A DNA stretch of 64,000 nucleotides from Sorlinia euscelidii (GTDB taxonomy: Bacteria > Pseudomonadota > Alphaproteobacteria > Acetobacterales > Acetobacteraceae): NCBI RefSeq assembly GCF_036452155.1, contig NZ_JAWJZY010000004.1. One strand, 5' to 3'. This document shows positions 17,599-26,900 of this stretch, piece after piece. The stretch's first letter is position 1, and each line of letters begins with the position of its first letter. The notes under the pieces were generated by a model that did no database searches, was not told the DNA's origin, and saw only the letters and a list, made by a program, of their open reading frames with translations. Made by a program: the position numbers and the translations under genes.

Positions 17599-18180
17599 TT
17601 ATCGACCGGTCTTACGGAAATAACCGGAAATCAGATGGTCGCGATTATATTGAAGTTGCTGCGGCGTCAATTGAATGCCGATTTTGAGCGCGTAATTTGT
17701 GTCCTGGAGATCTGGCGAAGCCGGAACATCGATATAACGAAGCGGTGAGAGCTTCGTCACGCGCACGTCATTTTCCGACAAAGCAAGGTGCAATGTGAAG
17801 GTTTTTTTGTCGAGCACCTTGTTGTCCCGCGTGACGGCCACGAAATAAGGGAGATCGATATTGATGGGGGCATTGGTCGCGCCGCGCTCAAGCGTGACCC
17901 TGACGCTCACGCGGGAGCGGACGGCTTTTTTAGGCGCGGCGGCGCAGCTCCCGGCAATGCCGGTAAGGGACACGTGATAAGCGGGTGCGTGGGCGCTCGG
18001 CGCGTCGGTGTCAAGCTGGTAAAGGTCAGAAGCGGGGGGGACGACATCGACATGGGGGCAGACAGGCGCAAAATCGCCTTGTTCCTCCCGTGTGCAGGCT
18101 GCCAACGCCAGGATGGAGGCGAGAGTGAGTGGGACTCTGACAAATCTGGAATTTGATGCGACCATGACTGACAGTTCCAT
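17599..18180 (-). CDS. Lipoprotein, function unknown
   Basis: 193 residues. A lipoprotein signal peptide (SRFVRVPLTLASILALAAC) ends in a lipobox with cysteine at residue 29. The mature part is mostly beta-like and carries VRSRVSVRVTLERGATN and YFVAVTRDNKVLDKKTFTLH, without a family I recognise. I chose the ATG at 18180 because GACGGAAA precedes it; the ATG at 18165 is also possible. It lies upstream of the OPT gene on the same strand, 109 bp apart. A similar pattern is seen in conserved acetic acid bacterial lipoproteins, but this is an impression only. Confidence 0.72.
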   Translation of the reverse strand: MELSVMVASNSRFVRVPLTLASILALAACTREEQGDFAPVCPHVDVVPPASDLYQLDTDAPSAHAPAYHVSLTGIAGSCAAAPKKAVRSRVSVRVTLERGATNAPINIDLPYFVAVTRDNKVLDKKTFTLHLALSENDVRVTKLSPLRYIDVPASPDLQDTNYALKIGIQLTPQQLQYNRDHLISGYFRKTGR

Positions 18181-18381
18181 TTTCCGTCGGAAGATGCAAG
18201 CGCTACCCTCTTCTGCTTCATGCGCGTCAGGGCGCCGAATGTTCCCCAATGGTCAGATGGTTTGCGTTTTTCCTTGATGCGGGACATATATGCAGCTCTT
18301 GCGAATTTTGAACGTTTCTGGCGATGGGGCCCGGACGCGGCTTTAACCCTTGCGCCGATATGATGGCATGGATGGACTTGA

Positions 18382-19398
18382 ATGGTTCAAAACCCGGTGA
18401 TCAACCGACTTGACGATAATCTGGCGACGTCGGCGCACACGATTCGTACGTTGCGCGTTCTTCTCGCCGGGCCCCGTGGTTTCTGCGCCGGGGTTGATCG
18501 CGCCATCCGGGTTGTTGAGGAGGCGCTGCGTCGTTATGGGGCACCCGTCTATGTACGTCACGAGATTGTCCATAATCGTACGGTCGTAGAAAGTCTGGAG
18601 AAGAAAGGCGCGATTTTCGTCGAGGAACTCGATGAGGTGCCAGCGGATGGCCATGTCGTTTTCTCCGCCCATGGTGTCCCGAAAACCGTCCCGGCTGAGG
18701 CGGAGCGGCGGAACCTTCTCTATCTTGATGCGACCTGTCCGCTCGTGTCCAAAGTTCATCGTGAGGCAGAGCGCCATTTTGCCGGCGGGTCGGAAGATAG
18801 TCGGCATATTCTGATGATCGGCCATGCCGGGCATCCGGAAGTTGTCGGGACGATGGGGCAATTGCCTCTCGGGGCGGTAACGCTGATCAACGATGCGGAT
18901 GAAGCCCGACGCGTTGAGCCCAAAGACCCAACACGCCTCGCCTTCATTACCCAGACGACGCTTTCGGTTGATGATACGTCAGAAATCGTGTCGATTTTGC
19001 GGGAGCGTTTTCCGCTCATCGAGGGGCCGAAAAAGGAAGATATCTGCTACGCCACGACGAACCGTCAGGAAGCTGTTAAAGCCATCGCGCCGGAAAGCGA
19101 CCTTGTCATCGTTATCGGGTCCCCCAACTCCTCCAATTCCCAACGTTTGCGGGAGGTCGCGGAGCGCTCCGGTGCGAAGGCGGCCTTGCTGGTGCCAAAG
19201 CTTGATGCCCTGGATTGGTCCGTTCTGGATGATGTCGAAACGGTCGGGATTACGGCGGGTGCTTCGGCACCTGAATCACTGGTGCAGGAAATCGTGGATG
19301 CGATGTCCAAACGCTTCCGGCTGAATATCGAGGAGCGCATCGTCAAGGAGGAAAACGTTACTTTCCGCCTTCCCAGCCCCTTGGGGGACATGCTTTAA
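18382..19398 (+). CDS. ispH: 4-hydroxy-3-methylbut-2-enyl diphosphate reductase
   Basis: Last step of the MEP isoprenoid pathway: makes IPP and DMAPP from HMBPP with an iron-sulfur cluster. The 338 residues contain the three cluster cysteines C35 (GPRGFCAGVDRA), C119 (DATCPLVSKVH) and C222 (DICYATTNRQ), and the substrate histidines in EIVHN and MIGHAGHPE. A variable N-terminal stretch of about 20 residues precedes the core. It opens a plus-strand series with thrB and rnhA. Confidence 0.96.
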   Translation: MVQNPVINRLDDNLATSAHTIRTLRVLLAGPRGFCAGVDRAIRVVEEALRRYGAPVYVRHEIVHNRTVVESLEKKGAIFVEELDEVPADGHVVFSAHGVPKTVPAEAERRNLLYLDATCPLVSKVHREAERHFAGGSEDSRHILMIGHAGHPEVVGTMGQLPLGAVTLINDADEARRVEPKDPTRLAFITQTTLSVDDTSEIVSILRERFPLIEGPKKEDICYATTNRQEAVKAIAPESDLVIVIGSPNSSNSQRLREVAERSGAKAALLVPKLDALDWSVLDDVETVGITAGASAPESLVQEIVDAMSKRFRLNIEERIVKEENVTFRLPSPLGDML

Positions 19399-19445
19399 CG
19401 CGGCATCTCCCGGGGATGTGATATTTCCGTAATATTGGACGGATC

Positions 19446-20420
19446 ATGGCGGTATATACAAGGGTCGGAGACGCGGATCTCGCAGCGTTTCTCAAAAATT
19501 ACGCGTTGGGCGCCTGTCTTTCCTTCCACGAAATCGCGGAAGGCGTCGAGAATAGTAACTTCCTCCTCCAGACCGCGGACGCGCGCTACATCCTGACCAT
19601 TTTTGAAAAGCGTGTCGCGCACCATGATCTGCCTTGGTTCATGGGACTGATGGCGCATCTCAACACGCAGGGTTTGAAATGCCCGCGCCCCGTTGCCGGG
19701 CAGGATGGGCAGGTTTTAAGGCCGCTCCTCGGCAAAACCGCGGCAATAACGACGTTTCTGCCGGGACGGCCTGCAATGGAGCTTTCAGCGGATAAATGTC
19801 ACGAGGCCGGGCGATGCCTTGCGCAATTACATCTGGCCGCACAGGGTTATGCCGCGCAACGCGCCAATGATTTCGGCCCAGCCGCCTGGACGCCTCTCTT
19901 TGACACGGCGCAGCATGCCGCTATGCTTCATGATGCGGGCCCCATGCTGCCGCTTGTCGCGCAAATAGCGGAGGCCCTGCCGCGTATCCTGGCGCAATGG
20001 CCGCGTCCCGGCGCCTTACCGACAGGTCACATTCATGCGGACTTCTTTCCGGATAACGTGTTTTTCGGGGAGGAGGGTAAAATATCCGGGGCAATTGATT
20101 TCTATTTCGCTTGTTCGGACCTTCTCGCTTATGACCTCGCCATCGCGCTGAATGCCTGGTGCTTTCCGGATGATCGTGAAATGAGCCCGATTTTATGCGC
20201 GGCCATGGTGGCTGGCTATCAATCGGTTCGCCCCTTGACCGAGGCGGAAAAGGCGGCTCTCCCCCTCCTTGCGCAGGGAGGCGCCCTGCGCTTTGTGCTG
20301 ACGCGATTATATGACTGGATCGCAACCCCCGCTGACGCGCTTGTCACGCGCAAGGACCCCGCTTCATTTATGCATCGCTTGCAATATTGGCAGAAGAATC
20401 GCGCATGGGAGTTGAACTGA
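19446..20420 (+). CDS. thrB: Homoserine kinase (APH-fold type)
   Basis: ATP-dependent phosphorylation of homoserine in threonine synthesis. The 324 residues belong to the aminoglycoside-phosphotransferase-like ThrB family rather than the GHMP family. Visible are GVENSNFLLQT near the N-terminus, the catalytic loop HIHADFFPDNVFF and the metal aspartate in GAIDFYFAC. It starts 47 bp after ispH; its stop TGA overlaps the rnhA start. Confidence 0.93.
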   Translation: MAVYTRVGDADLAAFLKNYALGACLSFHEIAEGVENSNFLLQTADARYILTIFEKRVAHHDLPWFMGLMAHLNTQGLKCPRPVAGQDGQVLRPLLGKTAAITTFLPGRPAMELSADKCHEAGRCLAQLHLAAQGYAAQRANDFGPAAWTPLFDTAQHAAMLHDAGPMLPLVAQIAEALPRILAQWPRPGALPTGHIHADFFPDNVFFGEEGKISGAIDFYFACSDLLAYDLAIALNAWCFPDDREMSPILCAAMVAGYQSVRPLTEAEKAALPLLAQGGALRFVLTRLYDWIATPADALVTRKDPASFMHRLQYWQKNRAWELN

Positions 20421-20889
20421 TGGAAGAGACCCCGCGGGAACGCCCGATGGTGGAAGCCTGGACCGATGGTGGGTGTCGTCCCAATCCAGGTCCCGGGGGT
20501 GGGGGGTTCTTCTTCGCTTTGGCGGCAAGGAGCGGGAAATATCGGGCGCCGACCCTGACACGACCAATAACCGTATGGAAATGACGGCGGCCGCATCCGC
20601 TCTGGAGGCGCTGACCCGCCCCTGTCGTGTGACCCTTTATACAGATAGCGCTTATGTCAAAGACGGGATGACGCGATGGCTTACAGGTTGGACGCGGCGA
20701 AACTGGCGAAGCGCATCGGGCGACCCCGTCAAAAATATGGACCTCTGGAAACGCCTCCTCGCCGCGGCGCAGCCCCATGACGTGACCTGGGTGTGGGTTA
20801 AAGGGCATAGCGGCCACCCTGAAAATGACCGCGTCGATGCGTTGGCAACATCGGCGCTTGAGGCGGCCGCGTCAGAAACGCCCTCCTGA
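20420..20889 (+). pseudogene. rnhA: Ribonuclease HI, interrupted by a -1 frameshift
   Basis: RNase HI cuts the RNA strand of RNA-DNA hybrids. The gene begins at the ATG at 20420, overlapping the thrB stop, and reads EAWTDGGCRPNPGPGG with the first catalytic aspartate. At the five-G run 20495-20499 the frame is lost. With one base restored it continues WGVLLRFGGKEREISGA and keeps every catalytic residue: glutamate in NNRMEMTAA, aspartate in YTDSAYVKDG, histidine and aspartate in KGHSGHPENDRVD. The repaired protein has about 156 residues, the usual length. A sequencing undercall is the simplest explanation. Confidence 0.9.
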
Positions 20890-20899
20890 CGCGCCTCCT

Positions 20900-21919
20900 T
20901 TAGACCTTATACGTCAGGGCGGCGGCGATCTCGGATGCGTGCGTCGTGCCCGGTATCTGCTTTATCAACTTGAACTCATCCACATCTTGCGCGACCTGCA
21001 CACGCAGCAGGTCATTGGTCAGAACGGTTCCCCCTGTCTGGCGTCTCAACATGCCCGCGAGGTCCGGCGGTGCATCCGGGCGCGCGCTCCAGTCTTTAAT
21101 CAGTGCATCGATCTGCCCTTTATAGGCGTGCTGCGCAGCCAGAAAGCTGAAAGCGAGCCGTTTCGCCAATTGAGGATATTTCTGTAACGTCGTGTCCGCG
21201 ATACCAAGGACGAGGTCCACGCGGTTGCGGGCGAGTCCGGTCATACTATCCAGCATGTTCCACCCGCGCTTGCCGACCGCTTTGAGCACACGCCATGAGG
21301 CGTCATCATGCAGGACGAAGGCATCAATTCTGCCCTCAATAAAGGCTTGCGCCATTTCCGATGCGGGAAGCTCCACCCAGGTGACATCTGTCGTCGGGTG
21401 CATGAATTTCCGTCGCAGTCGAATGCTGAGAAAGCGGCGATCCGCCCCGTGGAAAGAGGTGATCCCAATTGTTTTGCCGCGGAGATCCGCAATTTTATTG
21501 ATGCGGCGGTTGCGCTGTACGACGACCCGGTAATAACCGGTCCGAATGCTGCAAACGAGTTTAGCCGGGGGCGGGGCAATGTTGGGCCGGTAAAAAGCCG
21601 GTATCCAGTCCAGCAGGGGTGCGACAACGATATCGACAGGGTTCGGCGGGCTTAAAAGATCGATGGACTGAAGATCATCCTCTGTCGACACTTCTGTCAG
21701 ATGAAGGCCATGTTCTGCGAAAAGACCATTTTCACCGAGGGCGAGCATGGGCTCGTAACGTCCATGGGCCCAGGCCATGCGCAGCGGGCCCGGTATCTCA
21801 TCACGATTTTCCAGCGCAGCAGGTTGATGCGGCCTTGAAAGATAAAAACCGGTGCCCAGAGCCACGGCGGACGTGCCGAGGCCGCCCATCACTGCACGTC
21901 GGGATATGGGCCGCATCAT
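20900..21919 (-). CDS. Tat-exported ABC substrate-binding protein (NMT1/SsuA-like)
   Basis: 339 residues. A twin-arginine signal (ISRRAVMGGLGTSAVALG) precedes a periplasmic-binding domain of the SsuA/NMT1 type. Its hallmarks are RYEPMLALGENGLFAEHGL, DIVVAPLLDW, ADLRGKTIGITSFHGADRRF and AFIEGRIDAFVLHDDA. Such proteins bind sulfonates, nitrate or thiamine precursors. There is no permease or ATPase gene nearby, so the transporter it serves is not visible. AGGAGAA lies before the ATG at 21919, which I prefer to the upstream start at 21937. It converges with rnhA at a gap of only ten bases. Confidence 0.82.
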   Translation of the reverse strand: MMRPISRRAVMGGLGTSAVALGTGFYLSRPHQPAALENRDEIPGPLRMAWAHGRYEPMLALGENGLFAEHGLHLTEVSTEDDLQSIDLLSPPNPVDIVVAPLLDWIPAFYRPNIAPPPAKLVCSIRTGYYRVVVQRNRRINKIADLRGKTIGITSFHGADRRFLSIRLRRKFMHPTTDVTWVELPASEMAQAFIEGRIDAFVLHDDASWRVLKAVGKRGWNMLDSMTGLARNRVDLVLGIADTTLQKYPQLAKRLAFSFLAAQHAYKGQIDALIKDWSARPDAPPDLAGMLRRQTGGTVLTNDLLRVQVAQDVDEFKLIKQIPGTTHASEIAAALTYKV

Positions 21920-21987
21920 TTTCTCCTGAAAAAGCAATTTGAGGGCTTTACCAACGACGAAGCTTTCGCTAGATAATCGGTCGCTGG

Positions 21988-22063
21988 TCCCGAATAGCTC
22001 AGTTGGTAGAGCAAGCGACTGTTAATCGCTGGGTCGTAGGTTCGAGTCCTACTTCGGGAGCCA
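21988..22063 (+). tRNA. tRNA-Asn (GTT)
   Basis: Complete cloverleaf of 76 bases with encoded CCA. The acceptor stem pairs TCCCGAA with TTCGGGA, the D arm contains GCTCAGTTGGTAGAGC, the anticodon loop CTGTTAA gives GTT, and the T arm contains GGTTCGAGTCC. Confidence 0.97.
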
Positions 22064-22214
22064 CTTTTTCAATCAAAACGCAGTGTTGGCAAGGGTTTTC
22101 TGGACGTCGCTTCTCGTGCCCGCCTTATGAGGCACGGCCAAGCCTACGCCTCACCTTTGCGCCGGCTTGACCGCGCCTTTCATGCCATGTTCTTGCTCAA
22201 TTGCGCGACAGCGA

Positions 22215-22247
22215 TGCCGGGAGAGGCATAGCGGGGCGCTCCCGGCA
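22215..22247. terminator. GC-rich 9-bp hairpin downstream of tRNA-Asn
   Basis: Perfect inverted repeat TGCCGGGAG (22215-22223) and CTCCCGGCA (22239-22247) with a 15-base loop. It lies in the 255-bp gap between tRNA-Asn and the end of the minus-strand secreted-protein gene and could stop transcription from either side. No T-run follows. The rest of the gap shows no gene. Confidence 0.45.
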
Positions 22248-22318
22248 CCGTAACCCTTTACATAGAAACGGCGCGTGCTCTGCATTGGCAGATCTTCGCG
22301 CCCGACAGTGTGTCCGTT

Positions 22319-22669
22319 TTAATCCTGCGCGACAGCGAAAGCGGTGAAGCCTTGATTGACATCTGTCTCGATTGCGACTTTCCGATTAAGCATATAGGCA
22401 TTCACGATCGCGGCGTAACGTGCGGCATTCGGGGCGTAATTCGGATTGATGGAGAGGCAGTAACCTGTGTTGGTCGCGTCATCCATGAAGAGAATATTTG
22501 CCACTTCCCATCGGTCATTGAACTTCAACTCCGTAAAACGGCCCGTATATTTACCCGCCGGCAAACTTAGTGACGGGCAGTCTATGGAAGGTGCATCCGA
22601 AGCGGATGCAGCCGACACATTGGTGGCGAGGATTGCCCCGAGCAACAAGATGTGGATCATTTTCTTCAT
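22319..22669 (-). CDS. Small secreted protein with two cysteines
   Basis: 116 residues with a signal peptide (MKKMIHILLLGAILATNVSA) and a mature domain of about 94 residues carrying two cysteines, in SIDCPSLSL and TGYCLSINP, suited to a disulfide. The C-terminal pattern AAIVNAYMLNRKVAIETD recalls the small OB-fold domains seen in AB5-toxin B subunits and related secreted proteins; this is a weak resemblance, not an assignment. AAGGATTGG precedes the ATG. The promoter side is very AT-rich, unlike the neighbouring core genes, which fits acquired DNA. Function unknown. Confidence 0.65.
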   Translation of the reverse strand: MKKMIHILLLGAILATNVSAASASDAPSIDCPSLSLPAGKYTGRFTELKFNDRWEVANILFMDDATNTGYCLSINPNYAPNAARYAAIVNAYMLNRKVAIETDVNQGFTAFAVAQD

Positions 22670-22889
22670 TTTACCAATCCTTATTATTATTTGTTCTTTT
22701 TGATGAATGGCACCATCTTCCAATAATAGTCGGCGATAAAATCTCGCGCCTTTAAAAATTTTTATTATATCTTTATGACTGGTTTATAAATCGTTTATTT
22801 TTTTCCTTAACTAATGGAAAACAATAGTTTTGTATAAGCGGTAAGATTTATATTAAATTTCATTCCATTTTGTCTTTTCTGAAGACATT

Positions 22890-23040
22890 TGAACCGTCGG
22901 CGATTAAGGTTCCGGCGTGAGAAATCATCGATTCCACATGTCGGAATGTGGGCTCCGGTCCCCCGCACGGGCTCGCAACACAACGTGCGTCCCAAAAAGG
23001 AGATGAGTGCGACGTTGCTGGGGGGATGATCGACCATCTT
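22890..23040 (+). ncRNA. Candidate structured RNA upstream of gpt
   Basis: The 429-bp gap between the small secreted-protein gene and gpt begins very AT-rich (about 22740-22880) and then turns abruptly GC-rich and foldable. Visible elements are a 6-bp hairpin CCACAT-GTCGGA-ATGTGG at about 22934-22951 followed by GGCTCCGG, and a 6-bp stem CGCACG/CGTGCG a little downstream. The hairpin-plus-GCTCCG arrangement recalls the centre of enterobacterial 6S RNA (CCACAAGAATGTGGCGCTCC). Ends and strand are not determined. It may instead be the gpt leader. Confidence 0.3.
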
Positions 23041-23098
23041 CCTTTCTTCACGCGTGAAAATGGCTTTAAAGTGGGGCGTCGGCGTTTTAGAGGATGTG

Positions 23099-23587
23099 AT
23101 GCGTATGGCGACCGAGTATTTATCCATCACTTGGGACCAACTCCAGGCGGATGCGCGCCGTCTTGCGCGTGCTCTGATGGGCGCGCCACCTGTCAAAGGC
23201 ATTCTGGCCGTTGCGCGGGGTGGCCTGATACCTGCCGCCATCATTGCGCGGGAGCTGAATATTCGCCGCGTTAAAACCATCGCGGTGGAAAGCTATGAAG
23301 GTCCACGGGCAGAATCACGCGGCGTCGTCCGTGTGCTGGAGCAACCTTTTCTTGAAGAGGAAGGCGCGGGTTACCTCATTATTGACGACCTCGTCGACAC
23401 AGGTGAAACGGCGCATGTCGTGCGGGAATTATTCCCGAAAGCCACGTTTGCCTGTCTTTACGCCAAACCTTTAGGGCGGTCGCGCGCGGATTACCATGTG
23501 CGTGAGGTTGGGCAGGACATCTGGGTGCTTTTTCCGTGGGATATGGCGCCCGCTTTCAGCCCGCCTCTGATCGAGACGGCAAAATGA
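23099..23587 (+). CDS. gpt: Xanthine(-guanine) phosphoribosyltransferase
   Basis: Purine salvage enzyme that joins guanine or xanthine to PRPP. The 162 residues align with E. coli Gpt throughout: SITWDQLQADARRLARAL, GILAVARGGLIPAAIIAREL, the PRPP motif LIIDDLVDTGETA, and the C-terminal DIWVLFPWDMA. AGAGG precedes the ATG at 23099; an ATG at 23105 is also possible, and the upstream in-frame start at 23054 is not needed. It is followed by tRNA-Pro and tRNA-Arg. Confidence 0.93.
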   Translation: MRMATEYLSITWDQLQADARRLARALMGAPPVKGILAVARGGLIPAAIIARELNIRRVKTIAVESYEGPRAESRGVVRVLEQPFLEEEGAGYLIIDDLVDTGETAHVVRELFPKATFACLYAKPLGRSRADYHVREVGQDIWVLFPWDMAPAFSPPLIETAK

Positions 23588-23644
23588 AGTTTTTTCGATT
23601 TTCCCATTTCGCTTAGGCGTTGTTTGCGTTAGGTTGCGCGCGTT

Positions 23645-23721
23645 CGGGGCGTGGCGCAGCCTGGTAGCGCGCTTGTTTTGGGTACAAGAGGCCCCCGGTT
23701 CGAGTCCGGGCGCCCCGACCA
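23645..23721 (+). tRNA. tRNA-Pro (TGG)
   Basis: 77 bases including CCA. Acceptor stem CGGGGCG pairs with CGCCCCG, the anticodon stem CTTGT/ACAAG encloses TTTGGGT with anticodon TGG, and the T arm contains GGTTCGAGTCC. Confidence 0.97.
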
Positions 23722-23733
23722 CTAGAGAGCTTT

Positions 23734-23810
23734 GCGCCCTTAGCTCAGTTGGATAGAGCAACAGCCTTCTAAGCTGTGGGTCGCTGGTTCGAATCCAGCA
23801 GGGCGCGCCA
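23734..23810 (+). tRNA. tRNA-Arg (TCT)
   Basis: 77 bases including CCA, 12 bases after tRNA-Pro. Acceptor stem GCGCCCT pairs with AGGGCGC, the anticodon stem ACAGC/GCTGT encloses CTTCTAA with anticodon TCT, and the T arm contains GGTTCGAATCC. It directly borders the restriction-modification gene; I found no second copy of its 3' end nearby that would mark an attachment site. Confidence 0.97.
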
Positions 23811-23910
23811 ATCCTCACAAAAATATGCCGCTGCCTTTGGGCAATAATCCAACGGTGAAAATCTACCCGCCGGGAAGCTGACGCGCGGCACTTCTGGTCT
23901 CCTCAATGAC

Positions 23911-23943
23911 GCGGCCAGGGCAGGGGGGGCAAACCCCGGCCGC
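23911..23943. terminator. GC-rich hairpin after the Type ISP gene
   Basis: GCGGCC at 23911-23916 pairs with GGCCGC at 23938-23943, and inside it a G-run pairs with CCCC at 23934-23937. It lies five bases beyond the stop of the minus-strand Type ISP gene, where a terminator is expected. No T-run follows. The remaining bases back to tRNA-Arg hold nothing recognisable. Confidence 0.42.
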
Positions 23944-23948
23944 TCTGC

Positions 23949-26900
23949 CTAAACATCCAAAATATCAAGCGGGGGCAGGTTGTTCACGATTTCCATCGTC
24001 TCCAGACTGAGGGTGATCACCCGCAAAAATAATTCGAGTGGATAGCGCGGGTTATGCATCGTCTCAATGGCCCAGTCATTGGCATCATTGACGATCCCGC
24101 TGGCTTTATCCGTCTTGACGCATTGGCGTTCAACCACCCAGTCCAAAGCGGGTTTGCCGTTGACGACATATTCATAGGCTTCAAGTGGGATTTCCGTGAC
24201 GGTGATGCGGTCATTATAATGCAGAACGGTTTTGTCCTTGCCTTTGCCATATTTCATCTGGGTCACGCGGTAATCTTCAGGGGTGAGATGCCGCTCCCCT
24301 TTGTCAATTTTCACCCCTTCATAAATGGGCTGACGATCAAAATGAACATGCATCTCACCCAATCGACGCCCCGCCTCTGAAAAAGCCTTGAAAGCCTCGA
24401 ACGTTTTCACGCGCGGGATGCGCGGTAGCTCTTTACGAAGCGTGTCTGCGTAACGTGCCCGGTAATCAGGGGAATGGAGGAGCCCGTAAACGTAATAGAA
24501 CAAATCTTCCTTAGAGATGCTATGCCCCGGATAGGCCTCCTGAAAATGCTTCAGCCCCTCATCCGTGATCGCGTCCCGGCGGGTTCGGGTTTGCGGCGCT
24601 TCGTTGAAGAACAGGTCGTTGCTTTTGCCCGAGGCGGGTTTGGGGTTGTCGTAGATGAAGAGGGGGAAGCATTGGCCGCCGTGTAAAACGTGAAGGTCAT
24701 GCACCGAAGCTGACATCAAGGTCGAGAATGGTCGATCCTCTCCCGGATTTGGAAGTCCAATTATCAAATTCTCCGCCTGCGCGTCAGGAAACAGGCGCGG
24801 CATTTGGTAGACGCGCTCGTTGAGCTTACGATCGTAGTAGAGCCATTGATGAAAGAAGGGACGATATAAACCGCTGACAATATTTTTCAAATTCAATTCG
24901 ATATCTCTACCGTTACATAAGCTCCGCTTTAAGTTGTGAGTCCAACTTATTTTTGTCTGATCGGAAAGTAAGAGGGAGCCAATAGCCTGCTCCTTTTTTT
25001 TCTTGTTCGCCTTGGGCAAAGCTCGATCAAGGCGAACTAATTCAGACACATAGGTGCTAATCATTGAGCGTAGACTTTTTACCAAATTGGGTTTGGACGA
25101 GTTCCAACACCAAGCATCTCTATTCGTCGCCACACCGAGAGAAAAATTTGTGAAGATGGCTGCGTTGCTGCCTTTTTTATCACCGATAGGAATAAACTTC
25201 TCAAAGCTGTCATCTCTCTGACGGAACCAATCGCCATGAGCGTCCGGGGTGATGATGCGCCAAAGACCGCTTTCGGTGAGGCCCTTGACGCTGCTCAGCT
25301 CTTGTATTTTTCGAAGTTTCTGTTCTCGCGTCAAATAATCGCCAATGTCATGAAAAAAAATGCGTCCTTGCTCGCCCGCTTTCGGATTTTTTACCAAAAT
25401 GGAGATGGAGGGCGGAACCATGATATCAAAGATGTTGCCACCTTCTCTTCTCGCAAAATCCCCGGACTTCCCGAGGATCCCTCCTCGCAAATGAATAATG
25501 AAGAGAGAAGAGTACTCCTCAACAAGACATTGACGAAGCCCGTCCGCCGTGTTGGCTTCGAGGAAACCGGCATTGGTTACAAAGCCTAGTACACCGCAAT
25601 CACCGATGCGATCGGAAGCCCAGCGTATTGCGCGAATATAGCTGTCGTAAAGAGATCTTTGCGTGATTGTCGTTGAGCGCAGGGCATAAGTCTCCCTTAT
25701 CCGGCGATCCAATTCTGGGTAAACGACATTGCGATTATTGTCGTTTTCGCTCTTTTGACCTATTGAGTATGGCGGATTGCCCATAATGACCCGGATATTG
25801 AGTTGCTTCTGCTTTTTGATGCGCTGATTATTATCTTCCAGCGTTGGGCTGACCAGGTCATGCGGCTCATTAAGGCGAAACGTATCGGTCAGGCAGATGC
25901 CTTCGAAAGGCGCGTGTTGGCCGTCCATTAAATCGGAACAGCTTGCTTCGATATTGACGGAGGCGATGTAATAGGCCAGCAGGACAATTTCATTGGCGTG
26001 CAGCTCGTGCCGGTATTTATGTGGCAGCTGATCCTTCGTGATCAATCCGCTCTGAAGCAAGCGGGTGATGAAGGTGCCGGTGCCGGTAAATGGGTCCATG
26101 ATATGGATGCCAGGACTGCCTAAACTCTGCCCGAATTCCTGCTTCAGCACGTCATTGATGGAATGAATAATAAAATCCACGACCTCCAGAGGGGTGTAGA
26201 CAATACCGAGGCGCTCTTTGATGCGCGGAAAAGCCTGCTGAAAGAAGCTGTTATAAAGCTCCTTGATGATTTTCTGTCGGCTATAAGCTGTGTCGATGCC
26301 GGACGCACGCTCGCGAACGCTTTTATAGAAAGAATCAAGGCGCTCGGATTCCTTATAAAGGCTGTGTTTCTCAAGCGCGCCCAGCACGGATTGCATGGCT
26401 CTCGACATCGGGTTGTCTGAAACGAAATTATGCCCTTCAAAAAGCGCTTCAAAAACCGGGCGTGTGATTAGATGCTGCGCCAGCATCTCAATAATTTCTT
26501 CCCGTGAAATGCTGTCATTCAGCTCGGAACGCAGATCTTTCGCGAATTGATCAAAGGCAATGCGCGGCTGGGTGTTTTCCGGGTTGTCGAGGATCGTCGT
26601 GATGCGGGTGATGTGCGTCTGGGCGATTTTGGCAACATCACCGGCCCAATCTTCCCAATGATGGCGGTTGCCCACTTTTTTGACAATTTTTGCATAGATG
26701 GCGCGCTCGATTTCCCCCACTTCATATTGCATGATGTCTTGACGCGGGTCGTTCCTCTCGGTGCGGTTCCCGATATTGAAACTTGAATGAGCCTTCTGCG
26801 CGGCTCCGCTCGACAGGGCCTTCGTTTTCGGCGTGATTTTATTCGTGACGGCCACGACCTCCATCCGGGCCGTGTCGGGTCGCGCCTGAAGGTCCATTTT

